From positions 248,001-312,000 of the forward strand of contig NZ_FOFA01000003.1 in assembly GCF_900110855.1 (NCBI RefSeq): a stretch of 64,000 nt of DNA, written 5' to 3'. Source of the stretch: Microlunatus flavus (GTDB lineage: Bacteria; Actinomycetota; Actinomycetes; Propionibacteriales; Propionibacteriaceae). The stretch's first letter is position 1; each line of letters starts with the position of its first letter. Positions 26,305-34,895 of the stretch are shown here, one piece after another. A model generated the notes under the pieces. It saw only the letters and a list, made by a program, of their open reading frames with translations. It was not told the origin of the DNA and ran no database searches. Position numbers and translations under genes: made by a program.

Positions 26305-27990
26305 TCAGGCCCGGTCGACCTCGACCCACGCGAAGCCGTGGGGTCCCAGCGTCAGCGGCCCGACGCGTCGGCCCGTCAGCAGGTCGCGGCCCGACACCTC
26401 CGCCAGGGTCACGGTCTCCGCGGTGACGTTCGTCAGGCAGTCCAGCGTCTGACCCCCGCCCGTGCGGCGCACGGCGAACACGCGGTCGTCGAGGTCGAGG
26501 GTCTCCTGCCCGGCGAAGGGGGAGAGCGCCGCCTGCTCGCGCCGCACCGCGAGCAGGCGGCGCACACCGTCGAACATGCCGGCGACCCGGTGGTCGGCGC
26601 GGAGGTCCCGCCCGAGCGCGTCGGCGTCGAGGACCGGGCGGTTCACCCGGCGGTTGATCCCGCTGGCGGCCATGCCGTCGAGGTCGGGCCGGGTGCCCAG
26701 CAGGGAGTGCACGTAGACCGCCGGCACGCCGACCACCGTCAGCAGGATGGCGTGGGCCGCCAGTCCCTTGGCCACGAGGAGCGCCGGGTCGGCCGCCTCG
26801 GCGGGGGTGCAGAGGGCGTCGAGGTAGGTGAGGTTGAGCTCGTAGACCGACTCGCTGCCGTCCGGCCGCCGCGACAGCCCGACGCGCCCGCCGTGGGCCA
26901 GCACCCGCTCCACGAGGGCCGACCGCTCGGCGTCGTCGAGGATGCCCTCGGTGGGCCGCAGGCCGATCCCGTCGTGGCTGGCGAGGAAGTTGAACCACGT
27001 CGCGTCCGGCCCGACCGGCCCGATCGTGGCCGCCCACTCCCGCAGCCGCGCGACCGAGCCGGCGACGAAGGCGTGCAGCACCAGCGGCGGGAGGGCGAAC
27101 TGGTAGACGAGGTGCGCCTCGTCGGTGCCGTCGCCGAAGTAGGAGACGTTCTCCGCGTGCGGCACGTTGGTCTCCGTCAGCAGCCGCGTGCCCGGGGCCA
27201 CCGCGTCCAGCAGCGCCCGCCAGACGCGGATCACGGTGTGGGTCTGCGGCAGGTGCAGGCAGGTCGTGCCGGACTCCTTCCACAGGAAGCCGATGGCGTC
27301 GAGGCGGACCGCCCCGGCCCCCCGGGCGACGTAGCCGAGCAGGACGTCGGTCAGCTCCAGCAGGACCGTCGGCGTGCGGACGTCGACGTCGACCTGGTCG
27401 GGCCCGAAGGTGGTCCAGGCCCGCACCACGTGCCCGTCCGGCGCCGGGAACGGGTGGAACAGCGGCGTGGTGCGGGGCCGCACCACGCGGCTGGTGTCGA
27501 AGGCGGCGTCGTCGGCCAGGTAGTACCCGGCGCGCCCGGCCTCGCCGGCCAGCCAGCCGCGGAACCACGCGCTCGCGCTCGAGGTGTGGTTGGCGACGAA
27601 GTCGAACCACAGGGTGCGCCGCCCGGCCAGCCGCGCGACGTCGTCCCACGTGCCGAGGGCGGGGTCCACCGCACGGTGGTCGACGACCCCGAAGCCGTCG
27701 TCGGACGTCCAGGGGTACATCGGCAGCAGGTGGACGTCGGTCACGACACCGCCGACCTCGTCGTCCAGCAGCTCCCCGAGCGTCTGGAGCGGCGCCTGGT
27801 CCGGGCGGCGCACCGAGTCGGCGTAGGTGATCAGCACGGCCGTGCTCTCGTCCAGCGGTGTCGTCCGGCGCCCGGCGAGCGAGCCCGCGTGGTCCTGCGC
27901 GAGCCGCACCAGCGCCGTCGTGACCTCCTGGACCTGCCCGGGGTAGAGGCGCGCGACGAGGGGCTCGAGCCGCGCCGCCAGGTCGCTCAC
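26305..27990 (-). CDS. GH13_18 sugar phosphorylase (glucosylglycerate phosphorylase/YcjM-like)
   Basis: A 561-residue alpha-amylase-superfamily enzyme of the sucrose-phosphorylase subfamily. The catalytic set is Asp231 (AVRLDAIGFLWKE), Glu273 (LLTETNVPH) and Asp340 (LASHDGIGL). GTTCLHLPQTHTVIRVWR resembles the YcjM/glucosylglycerate-phosphorylase branch, whereas classical sucrose phosphorylases have a different stretch here. Such enzymes release alpha-glucose-1-phosphate from a glucoside. It is the last gene of a seven-gene operon with an ABC importer and two oxidoreductases. GTG 27990 overlaps the upstream stop (GTGA). Exact aglycone unknown: glycerate, glycerol, fructose or another. Confidence 0.8.
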   Translation of the reverse strand: MSDLAARLEPLVARLYPGQVQEVTTALVRLAQDHAGSLAGRRTTPLDESTAVLITYADSVRRPDQAPLQTLGELLDDEVGGVVTDVHLLPMYPWTSDDGFGVVDHRAVDPALGTWDDVARLAGRRTLWFDFVANHTSSASAWFRGWLAGEAGRAGYYLADDAAFDTSRVVRPRTTPLFHPFPAPDGHVVRAWTTFGPDQVDVDVRTPTVLLELTDVLLGYVARGAGAVRLDAIGFLWKESGTTCLHLPQTHTVIRVWRALLDAVAPGTRLLTETNVPHAENVSYFGDGTDEAHLVYQFALPPLVLHAFVAGSVARLREWAATIGPVGPDATWFNFLASHDGIGLRPTEGILDDAERSALVERVLAHGGRVGLSRRPDGSESVYELNLTYLDALCTPAEAADPALLVAKGLAAHAILLTVVGVPAVYVHSLLGTRPDLDGMAASGINRRVNRPVLDADALGRDLRADHRVAGMFDGVRRLLAVRREQAALSPFAGQETLDLDDRVFAVRRTGGGQTLDCLTNVTAETVTLAEVSGRDLLTGRRVGPLTLGPHGFAWVEVDRA

Positions 27991-29339
27991 GGCTCGTCCG
28001 ACCCGAGGGGCGCGTCCACGAGCGCCGCGCTGAGCCGGGCCCCGCGCTCGACCACGTCGTCCGGCAGCGGGCCCGGACCGACGCGGTCGCGCAGCAGGTC
28101 GCGCGTGGTCCGCAGGCCCCAGTCGTCGAGGTCGGCGACGCGGTCGCTGACGCTGCGCAGGCCGCCGAAGGTGCGCACGGCGTCCGCCCAGTCCTCACGC
28201 AGCGCGTACGACGGCCGCGCGACCAGGCAGTCCGGGTCGCCGGCCCACCAGCGCCCGTGCTGCCACGCCCGGGCGGCCACGGGCATCAGCCCGCGCAGGC
28301 CCCGGGAACCGTCCTCGCCGCCCTCGTGGAAGGTGTCGGGCGACGTCCGCATCGCGTCGACCAGGCCGATGCTGGGCAGCAGGGGAGCGCCGCACCCGAC
28401 CAGGTAGACGTCCGGACCGACGGTCTCGCGGACCAGCTCGAGACCCGCCCGGTACGCCTCGACCGGCGTGCTGCCGTCGTGGCGGGTGCCGGGCACGGCC
28501 CCGCCGTAGAGGAAGTCGAGCTTGAGGTAGTCCACCCCCAGGTCGACCAGCCGGCGCAGGTGCCGGCGCAGCAGGTCCTGCACGCCGGGGCGGGTGAGGT
28601 CGAGGCCCCGGAGGTCCTGGCCCCAGTTGCGGCCCGCGTCACCGACCAGCCAGTCGGGGTGCGCGCGGGCGAGCGAGGTCGAGGCGCCGACGAGGAACGG
28701 GGCGAGCCAGACCCCCGCCCTCCGGCCCGCGCTCCGGATCTCGCCGACGAGCGCCGGAAGGTCGCCGAAGCCGGGGCTGGGTGCGAGGTCCTCGCCGAGC
28801 CCGAGGCTCCAGCCGTCGTCGACCTGCACCACGTCCACGGGCAGGTCCGCCTCGTCGAAGGCCCGGAGGTTCTCGGTCACGTCGGCGGCGCGGACGTGCT
28901 CGAAGTAGCGGTACCAGGAGCACCAGACCGTGGGTGCGGGCCGCACCGCGGCCGCCGGCGCCAGCACCGCGGCGGCGGCCCCGAGCGCTTCCGGAACGGT
29001 CGGTGCGCGCCCGGTCCGCACCCCACCGTCGCTGCTCACCTCCAGCACGCCCCCGCTCAGCCGGGTCCGCAGGGTCGGCACCGCGGTCCGGCTCGGGGAC
29101 ACGTACCAGCGCACCGGGCCCTCGCCGGGGTCGACGACGAGCAGGCCCTCGGCCTGCTGGCCGGCCGTGGCGAGCGCCGTGCCGGGGCGGAAGCGCATCG
29201 TGTGCTGCCAGTCCTCCTCGGGGCGCAGCAGGGCGGCGCCCGGCGCGTACCAGGTGGCCGGGCTCCAGCTCTGCCAGCCCTCGGCGTACACGCGCGCCGC
29301 CCTGGTCACCCGGACGGCGTCGACGGGCACGAAGCTCAT
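27987..29339 (-). CDS. GH36-type alpha-galactosidase-like glycosidase
   Basis: A 450-residue enzyme with clan GH-D features. GWQSWSPATWY lies near the N-terminus and TVWCSWYRYFEHV before the barrel. VDVVQVDDGW follows, then the nucleophile Asp275 in DYLKLDFLYGGAVPG and the probable acid/base Asp335 in MRTSPDT. The 60-residue spacing equals that of Thermotoga GH36 GalA. It is shorter than typical 700-residue GH36 enzymes, with a reduced N-terminal beta-supersandwich, so substrate may differ from raffinose-type galactosides. ATG 29339 overlaps the preceding stop (ATGA). Operon context suggests it acts on an imported oligosaccharide or glycoside in the cytoplasm. Confidence 0.82.
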   Translation of the reverse strand: MSFVPVDAVRVTRAARVYAEGWQSWSPATWYAPGAALLRPEEDWQHTMRFRPGTALATAGQQAEGLLVVDPGEGPVRWYVSPSRTAVPTLRTRLSGGVLEVSSDGGVRTGRAPTVPEALGAAAAVLAPAAAVRPAPTVWCSWYRYFEHVRAADVTENLRAFDEADLPVDVVQVDDGWSLGLGEDLAPSPGFGDLPALVGEIRSAGRRAGVWLAPFLVGASTSLARAHPDWLVGDAGRNWGQDLRGLDLTRPGVQDLLRRHLRRLVDLGVDYLKLDFLYGGAVPGTRHDGSTPVEAYRAGLELVRETVGPDVYLVGCGAPLLPSIGLVDAMRTSPDTFHEGGEDGSRGLRGLMPVAARAWQHGRWWAGDPDCLVARPSYALREDWADAVRTFGGLRSVSDRVADLDDWGLRTTRDLLRDRVGPGPLPDDVVERGARLSAALVDAPLGSDEP

Positions 29340-30451
29340 GCGGCACCCCCGACGGCGACCGGGGCGCCCCCGCGGTCGGCGGAGGCCGCGGCGGCGAGGA
29401 CGAGGGCGACGGACCGGGCGGCGTCGGCGGCGGAGTTCTCCGGCTGGCGGTCCTCGGCGACGGCGCACATGAGCTCGCCCATCGTCGCCGCGAAGCCGCC
29501 CACGAACCACGCCCCGGCCAGCGGCAGGTCCGTCTCGCCCTCGCCGCGGTCCAGCGAGAGCCGGTCGGAGTCCAGCAGCACGCTGCCGCGCAGGGTGCCG
29601 CCGGTGCCGTGCACCCAGAACGGGCAGGACGGCGTGCTCGCGACGGCGTCGCCGACGAGCCGCAGCACCGCCGTCGCCCCGCCCCGGGTCTCGAGCTCGA
29701 CGGTGGCCGACCAGGGGTTCCGTGCCGCCGCGGACTGCCCGGGGACGCGGGTGTCGCGCGCCCGGACGGCCACGACCTCCCCGCGTCCGTCGGGCGCGGT
29801 CGCCAGCCAGGTCCGGGTGACGTCGACCCAGTGCAGCAGGTAGTCGGTGAGCAGCATGTGGTCCACGTCGTCGAAGGGGGTCCCGACCAGCGGCGGCAGC
29901 GGCTTGTCGAGCAGGTGGGTCACCCCGACGACCTCGCCGACGTCACCGCGGCGCAGCAGCTCGGTGGTGAGCCGCCACGGTGGCGCCCACCGCCCGTTCT
30001 GGTTGACGGCGACGCGCACCCCGGCCGCGTCCGCGCGCTCGAGCAGCGCCGGCAGCGCGGCGAGGTCCTCGGGCGTGGCCACGACCGGCTTCTGGGCGAG
30101 CACGTGCTTGCCGGCCTCGACCGCGCGCGCGATCCAGCCCAGGCGACCCTGCGGCCCGGTGGCCAGGTCGACGAACCGCACGCCCGGGTCCGCGAGCAGC
30201 TCGTCGGCGCTCGCGTACACCCGCCCGACGGACGGGAACCGCTCGAGCAGGTCGCTCGTCCGGGCCGGGTCCCGGCTCCACACGCCCCGCACGCCCACGC
30301 CGAACTTCTCGTACGCCGGCAGGTGGGCGCTCTGCGCGATGGTTCCGGCGCCCAGCACGGCGACGCCGGAGCGGTCGGCGGGAAAGCGGGGCGCGGTGCC
30401 GGGCAGCCCTGCGAGCACGCCCTCGAGCAGAGGGTCGGACGGGCCGGTCAT
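29336..30451 (-). CDS. Gfo/Idh/MocA-family oxidoreductase (YcjS-like)
   Basis: A 371-residue NAD(P)-dependent sugar dehydrogenase. The Rossmann motif VAVLGAGTIAQSAHLPAY lies around residues 29-46. FVDLATGPQGRLGWIARAVEAGKHVLAQKPVV contains the catalytic Lys, with Gln instead of the usual Glu of the EKP motif. The C-terminal alpha/beta domain includes HMLLTDYLLHWVDVTR, which supplies the His near the substrate. In E. coli the neighbour of the same operon type, YcjS, oxidises glucosides at C3. Coupled on both sides by ATGA overlaps. Confidence 0.85.
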   Translation of the reverse strand: MTGPSDPLLEGVLAGLPGTAPRFPADRSGVAVLGAGTIAQSAHLPAYEKFGVGVRGVWSRDPARTSDLLERFPSVGRVYASADELLADPGVRFVDLATGPQGRLGWIARAVEAGKHVLAQKPVVATPEDLAALPALLERADAAGVRVAVNQNGRWAPPWRLTTELLRRGDVGEVVGVTHLLDKPLPPLVGTPFDDVDHMLLTDYLLHWVDVTRTWLATAPDGRGEVVAVRARDTRVPGQSAAARNPWSATVELETRGGATAVLRLVGDAVASTPSCPFWVHGTGGTLRGSVLLDSDRLSLDRGEGETDLPLAGAWFVGGFAATMGELMCAVAEDRQPENSAADAARSVALVLAAAASADRGGAPVAVGGAA

Positions 30452-31503
30452 GCGGTGGGGGCCGCCGGGAAGCGGAGGACGACCTGGAGGATGCCGGGGT
30501 CGTTCGCGTCGAGCCGGGCGAAGACCGACCCGACGTCGGGGGCGTCCACGACGTCGGTGACCAGCGACAGCACGTCCAGCCGGCCGGCGGCGACCTGCTC
30601 CATGACGGTGGCGACGAGGCGGGCCTGGTCCCAGCGCGACCCGAGGGCCACCGGTGTGCCCCCGATCTGGCTGGCGACGATCCGCACGCGGTTGTGGTGG
30701 AACTCCTCGCCGAGGCGGAGCGCCTCGGCGCCGCCCTGGTAGAAGCCCGAGGCGACGACGGTCCCGTCGACGACGACGCTCCGCACGGCCTGGTGCAGCG
30801 CGGAGACCACCCCGCTCAGCTCGACGGCGCTGTCCACGCCGCCGCCCGCCCAGGCCCGTACCAGCGCTCCGGCGCCGCCCTCCGCCCGGGCGTCGACGGT
30901 CGTCGCGGCGCCCATGTCCCGCGCCCGCTCGAGCCGCCCGGGCACGGCGTCGACGGCGGCGACCGTGGCTCCGCTCAGCACGGCCAGACGCGTCGCGACC
31001 AGGCCGATGACGCCCTGGCCGTAGACGGCGACGCGGTCGCCGAGCGAGACGTCGGCGGCCAGCACGGCGTTCAGCGCCACGGCGCCGACACGGGCGAAGC
31101 AGCCGGCCATCGCCTGCTCCGGCGGCAGCGTCCCGCGCAGCGCGGCGACGTCGACCACCGCGTCGCTGCGGTGGCCCCAGATGCCGTAGACGACCTGTCC
31201 GGGCGTCCACCCACGGACGTCGTCGGCGACCTCGACGACCTCGCCGACCTCGGAGTAGCCCCACCCCTCGACCGGGTAGGCGAAGCTCGGCGCCCCTGGT
31301 TGGAAGAGGCGCGCCTGCGGGTCCCAGGTCCCGGTCAGGTAGGGGTTGGTGCCGCGGTACGCGGTCAGCTCCGTCCCCGCGGAGACGCCGGAGTACCACG
31401 TGGCGACACGGACGGACCGGGGGCGCAGCGGCTGCGGTGCAGCCTCGACCAGGCCGACCTGGCGCGGGCCCGTGAAGGAGACGACGTGCTGGCTGCCGGT
31501 CAC
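30448..31503 (-). CDS. MDR-family alcohol dehydrogenase (YcjQ-like)
   Basis: A 351-residue medium-chain dehydrogenase. The catalytic-zinc Cys region reads YSGVSAGTELTAYRG where classical enzymes have a GxCGTD-type motif, so the usual zinc Cys is missing, as I recall for E. coli YcjQ. Nucleotide binding is VAVYGQGVIGLVATRLAVLSGA (about 150-172). The end, DANDPGILQVVLRF, resembles the YcjQ end. Predicted to reduce or oxidise a sugar or keto-glycoside together with the adjacent Gfo/Idh enzyme. GTG 31503 has GAGAAGGG upstream and lies just past the permease stop. Confidence 0.8.
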   Translation of the reverse strand: MTGSQHVVSFTGPRQVGLVEAAPQPLRPRSVRVATWYSGVSAGTELTAYRGTNPYLTGTWDPQARLFQPGAPSFAYPVEGWGYSEVGEVVEVADDVRGWTPGQVVYGIWGHRSDAVVDVAALRGTLPPEQAMAGCFARVGAVALNAVLAADVSLGDRVAVYGQGVIGLVATRLAVLSGATVAAVDAVPGRLERARDMGAATTVDARAEGGAGALVRAWAGGGVDSAVELSGVVSALHQAVRSVVVDGTVVASGFYQGGAEALRLGEEFHHNRVRIVASQIGGTPVALGSRWDQARLVATVMEQVAAGRLDVLSLVTDVVDAPDVGSVFARLDANDPGILQVVLRFPAAPTA

Positions 31504-31505
31504 GG

Positions 31506-32417
31506 TCAGCCCTTCTCGGCGCCGGCCGTCAGGCCGCCGGTCAGCCAGCGCTCGCTGATGAAGAACAGCACGATGATCGGCACCGTGAGGATCACGGAGC
31601 CCGCCATCAGGACGGTCGTCGGCACCTCGATGCTGCCCGAGAGCTGCGAGAGGCCCAGCGAGACGGTCCAGCGGTCGCGGTCCTCGACGAGGAAGAGCAG
31701 GGCGAAGAGGAACTCGTTCCAGGCGATCATGAAGATGAACAGCGCGTTCGAGATGATCGCGGGCATGGCGAGCGGCAGGCTGATCAGGCGCATCGCCTGG
31801 AGCCGGGTGCAGCCGTCCACCGCGGCGGACTCCTCGAGGCTGGCGGGGATCGTGTCGAAGTAGTTGCGCAGCGTGTAGATCGACACCGCCGCGGTCTGGG
31901 CGACGTAGACGACCATGAGCCCGAGCAGGGAGCCGCGCAGCCCGATCTGGCTGTAGAAGCTGAACAGCGGGATCGCCAGCAGGATCGCCGGGAAGAAGTA
32001 GACGGCCAGGAAGAGCGCCCCGATCTGCCGGCGCCCGAAGAAGTCGAGCCGGCTGACCGCGTACGCGCCGGGCAGGGAGACCAGCAGCGTCAGCACCACG
32101 GTCCCGAGCGACACCGCGAGGCTGTTGCGCAGGAAGACGAGGAAGCCCTGGCCGCCGTCGTCGACCGAGGTGAGGACCGAGGTGTACGTCGACCAGTCGA
32201 CCTCGCCGCGGCGGGGCCACAGCGCGCCCGGGTCCTGCAGCACCGCGTCGAGCGGGCGGAACGACAGCACCCCCATGTAGTAGAAGGGGAAGACCGCCGC
32301 GACGAGCAGGGCCACGATCACGACCGGGCGGAGCACGGCGAGCACCCGCCGCTCGACGAGGTCGCGGGTGACACGTCGGGCCGGAGCCCGTCCGCGGGTC
32401 GTCGTCGCGGTGCTCAT
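31506..32417 (-). CDS. Carbohydrate ABC transporter permease (MalG type)
   Basis: A 303-residue CUT1-family inner-membrane permease with six hydrophobic segments. The ATPase-contacting EAA loop is present as ASLEESAAVDGCTRLQAMRLISLPLAMPAI (about 190-220). The C-terminal helix is followed by the SERWLTGGLTAGAEKG ending typical of MalG-type permeases. ATG 32417 overlaps the upstream permease stop (ATGA). No ATP-binding subunit is encoded in the cluster; CUT1 systems in actinobacteria commonly share a multitask ATPase (MsiK) encoded elsewhere. Confidence 0.94.
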   Translation of the reverse strand: MSTATTTRGRAPARRVTRDLVERRVLAVLRPVVIVALLVAAVFPFYYMGVLSFRPLDAVLQDPGALWPRRGEVDWSTYTSVLTSVDDGGQGFLVFLRNSLAVSLGTVVLTLLVSLPGAYAVSRLDFFGRRQIGALFLAVYFFPAILLAIPLFSFYSQIGLRGSLLGLMVVYVAQTAAVSIYTLRNYFDTIPASLEESAAVDGCTRLQAMRLISLPLAMPAIISNALFIFMIAWNEFLFALLFLVEDRDRWTVSLGLSQLSGSIEVPTTVLMAGSVILTVPIIVLFFISERWLTGGLTAGAEKG

Positions 32418-33388
32418 GCCGCCTCCTCCGGACGTCCGAACAGCTTCAGGTAGACGGTGACGAGCACCGCGAGGATGACCGCCAGGACCAGGGCCTGGGC
32501 GGCGGCGGTGCCGATGTTGCCGCGGGAGATGAGGAAGTCGTAGACCCGCACGGCCACGACCTGGGTGCCCGAGCCGCCGCCGGTCAGCAGGTAGATCGCG
32601 TCGAAGTCGTTGAAGGTCCAGATGAAGCGCAGCACCGTCAGCACGGCGATGGTCGGCAGCAGCTGGGGCAGCACGATGTGCCGGAACCGCTGCAGCGGGG
32701 TCGCCCCGTCGACCTCGGCCGCCTCGTCGAGGGTGCCGGGGATCGCCTCCATCCGCGCGGTGAGGAAGAGGAAGGCGAAGGGGAACGAGCGCCACGCCTC
32801 GAAGACGACGACCGTGATCATCGCCGTGGAGACCGGGAGCGGGCCGACGTCCTCGCCCGAGGTGAGGAAGGCGACGGGCTCCTTCCAACCGAGCAGCGTC
32901 GTGCCCCACTGGTTCACGGCGCCGAACTCGGGGTTGAGGAGCGTCTTCCACACGAAGGTCGCGGCGACGACGGGGGCGACGTAGGGGAGCAGGAGCAGCG
33001 CGCGGACGGCGCCCCGCCCGCGGAACGGCTTGCGCAGCGCGAGCGCCGCGACGAGGCCGACGACGATGGCGCCGGCCGTGCCGCCCACGGAGTAGACCAG
33101 CGTGTTCAGCAGCGCGGTGGCGAAGCCCGGCGACGTGAGGACCGAGACGAAGTTGTCCACGGTGTAGCGGCCGAAGAACCCGGTCTGGCGCAGGTTGATC
33201 AGCCGGACGTGCTGGAACGCCAGCGACACCGTCCACAGGATCGGCAGGACGACCATGACGACGACGATCACCACGGTGGGGGCGATCAGCGCGTAGCCGG
33301 TGCGGCGGTCCTCTCGCACCCGGGCCGAACGGCCGCGCGCCGGGCGGGCGGGCGTCTGGCTGAGGGCCGGCTGGCTCAGCGTGGTCAC
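32414..33388 (-). CDS. Carbohydrate ABC transporter permease (MalF type)
   Basis: A 324-residue CUT1 permease, partner of the following MalG-type subunit. A basic, Pro/Ala-rich N-terminus precedes TGYALIAPTVVIVVVMVVLPILW. The EAA loop is GTLDEAAEVDGATPLQRFRHIVLPQLLPTI (about 225-255). The start is a GTG overlapping the stop of the binding-protein gene (GTGA). Order binding protein - MalF - MalG is as in E. coli ycjN-O-P. Confidence 0.94.
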   Translation of the reverse strand: MTTLSQPALSQTPARPARGRSARVREDRRTGYALIAPTVVIVVVMVVLPILWTVSLAFQHVRLINLRQTGFFGRYTVDNFVSVLTSPGFATALLNTLVYSVGGTAGAIVVGLVAALALRKPFRGRGAVRALLLLPYVAPVVAATFVWKTLLNPEFGAVNQWGTTLLGWKEPVAFLTSGEDVGPLPVSTAMITVVVFEAWRSFPFAFLFLTARMEAIPGTLDEAAEVDGATPLQRFRHIVLPQLLPTIAVLTVLRFIWTFNDFDAIYLLTGGGSGTQVVAVRVYDFLISRGNIGTAAAQALVLAVILAVLVTVYLKLFGRPEEAA

Positions 33389-34782
33389 TGGAGGGACTCC
33401 TGGATCGAGACGACGGTGTCGGTGGCCTGGCGAGCGGCCTGCGCGGGGTCGGTGCCGTTGGACACCTCGTTGACGGCCTCGGCCACCGGCTGCTCGCCCT
33501 GGAGCGCGCCGAGGAGGTCGCCCTGGCCCTGCGGGATGGCCCAGCGGGAGAGCTCCTGCGGCCCGGACGCGATCTCGTCGATCACCTCCGGGCTGTAGAA
33601 GCGCGAGAGGGGCGCCCGGCTGTCGACGCCCACGTCGAGACCCGCCCACGCCTTGCTGAAGCGCTGCCGGTCGTCGGCGGTCCCGGTGCGGACCGGCACC
33701 TTGCCCTCGGGCGCGATCGCGATCCAGGGCTGGTAGCCGTCGCTCATCATGTGCTCGACGAACCGCCGGGCCGGGCCGGCCGAGGCCGCCGCGGTGATGA
33801 CCCAGCTGGTCACCTCCCCGAAGACCGTCGGCCGCGCACCCTGCGGCCCCTTGATCGCCGTCACGATGCCCGTGTTCTTCGCGAGGAAGGCCGGGTCGGC
33901 CTCGCACTGCGGGCACGTGGGCTTCGCGTCGTCGCGCAGGCCGGCCATCTCGTCGAGGATGAACGTCGACCACACCGTCATCGCCGACCTGCCGGCGAAG
34001 TAGGAGGCGCGGGTCGTGTCGACGTCCTGCGCACCCGGAGGGCCGTCCTCGCGGACGAGCTGCCCGTAGGTCCGTAGCGCCTCGACGCAGGCGGGGCTGT
34101 CGAAGGTGACCTTGCCCGTGTCGTCGACGAGCTGGCAGCCGTTGGCCTGCGCCCAGTACTCGAAGGTCTGCTCCGTGAAGCTGTCGCCGGCCACCGTCGC
34201 CCCGATGAAGCCGGACTGGTCCGGGGTCTTCAGCGCCTGCGCGGCCGCCCGCACGGACTCGTACGTGGTGGGCGCCGCCAGGCCCTTGGCGTCGAAGAGG
34301 TCCTTGCGGTAGAGCAGCAGCTGGGTCCACGCCTCGCTCGGCACCGCCAGCGGTGTGCCGCGGTCGCTGGTCAGGTCGAGCGCCTGCCGGGTGAAGGTGT
34401 CGCGCCCGAGGTCGTCGAGCACGGCGGCCGTGGCGGCGGGGTCCAGCAGCTCGTTGGACGACATGGTCCGCACCTGTCCCAGCGGGACCCCGCCGACGAC
34501 GTCGGGCAGCGTGCCCGCCGCCGCGGAGGAGAGGAGCAGCTGGTTGAACTGGTCCTCGGCGACGGCGACCAGCTGCACCTGCACGCCCGAGGACCGGGTG
34601 AAGTCGTCGACGATGCGCTGCGTCGCCGCGACACGGTCGGGCAGGTCCTCGACGATCCAGACCTTGATGCTGTCCGGGCTGGTGTTGCGGGCGTCGCCCT
34701 GGACGCAGCCCGACAGCAGCACGAGCAGCCCGGCCACCAGCGTGGCGACCAGGCCGCGCCGCCAGGGGGTGGAGACGATCAC
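33385..34782 (-). CDS. Sugar-binding lipoprotein of the ABC importer
   Basis: A 465-residue family-1 solute-binding protein. A lipoprotein signal ends in LLSGC with Cys26 as the lipidation site. Conserved binding-protein segments include DSIKVWIVEDLPDR, QLLLSSAAAGTLPDVVGGVPLGQV, AVPSEAWTQLLLYRKDLF, RSAMTVWSTFILDEMAGL and YQPWIAIAPEGKVPVR. Two Cys in PTCPQCEAD may form a disulfide. First gene of the glycoside operon, starting with GTG 34782 preceded by GGAGGA. It is divergent from the ROK regulator across a 113-base operator region, so it is the probable regulated promoter of the whole operon. Confidence 0.92.
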   Translation of the reverse strand: MIVSTPWRRGLVATLVAGLLVLLSGCVQGDARNTSPDSIKVWIVEDLPDRVAATQRIVDDFTRSSGVQVQLVAVAEDQFNQLLLSSAAAGTLPDVVGGVPLGQVRTMSSNELLDPAATAAVLDDLGRDTFTRQALDLTSDRGTPLAVPSEAWTQLLLYRKDLFDAKGLAAPTTYESVRAAAQALKTPDQSGFIGATVAGDSFTEQTFEYWAQANGCQLVDDTGKVTFDSPACVEALRTYGQLVREDGPPGAQDVDTTRASYFAGRSAMTVWSTFILDEMAGLRDDAKPTCPQCEADPAFLAKNTGIVTAIKGPQGARPTVFGEVTSWVITAAASAGPARRFVEHMMSDGYQPWIAIAPEGKVPVRTGTADDRQRFSKAWAGLDVGVDSRAPLSRFYSPEVIDEIASGPQELSRWAIPQGQGDLLGALQGEQPVAEAVNEVSNGTDPAQAARQATDTVVSIQESLQ

Positions 34783-34805
34783 CGGCTTCCTCCAGGCACG
34801 AGACG

Positions 34806-34856
34806 AACTTATGCCAATAGGCTTGCCTTAAGTTGCCAACCTGTCAATCATAAGTT
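34806..34856. promoter_or_regulatory. Divergent operator region, inverted AACTTATG sites
   Basis: AACTTATG (34806-34813) and its exact reverse complement CATAAGTT (34849-34856) flank a centre that contains a further TTAAGTT half-site (34828-34834). The stretch is markedly AT-rich for this genome and lies between the binding-protein gene and the ROK gene, as expected for a ROK operator controlling both directions. Confidence 0.55.
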
Positions 34857-34895
34857 TCGGGGACGGTAGGTCTGAGAGGCGGAGGGCGAGCGAGA

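Noticed and set aside
24293-28198. A 1301-codon minus-strand open frame over the M6 protease and sugar genes
   Set aside because: No recognisable domain, low-complexity composition, and it overlaps well-supported genes and a terminator.
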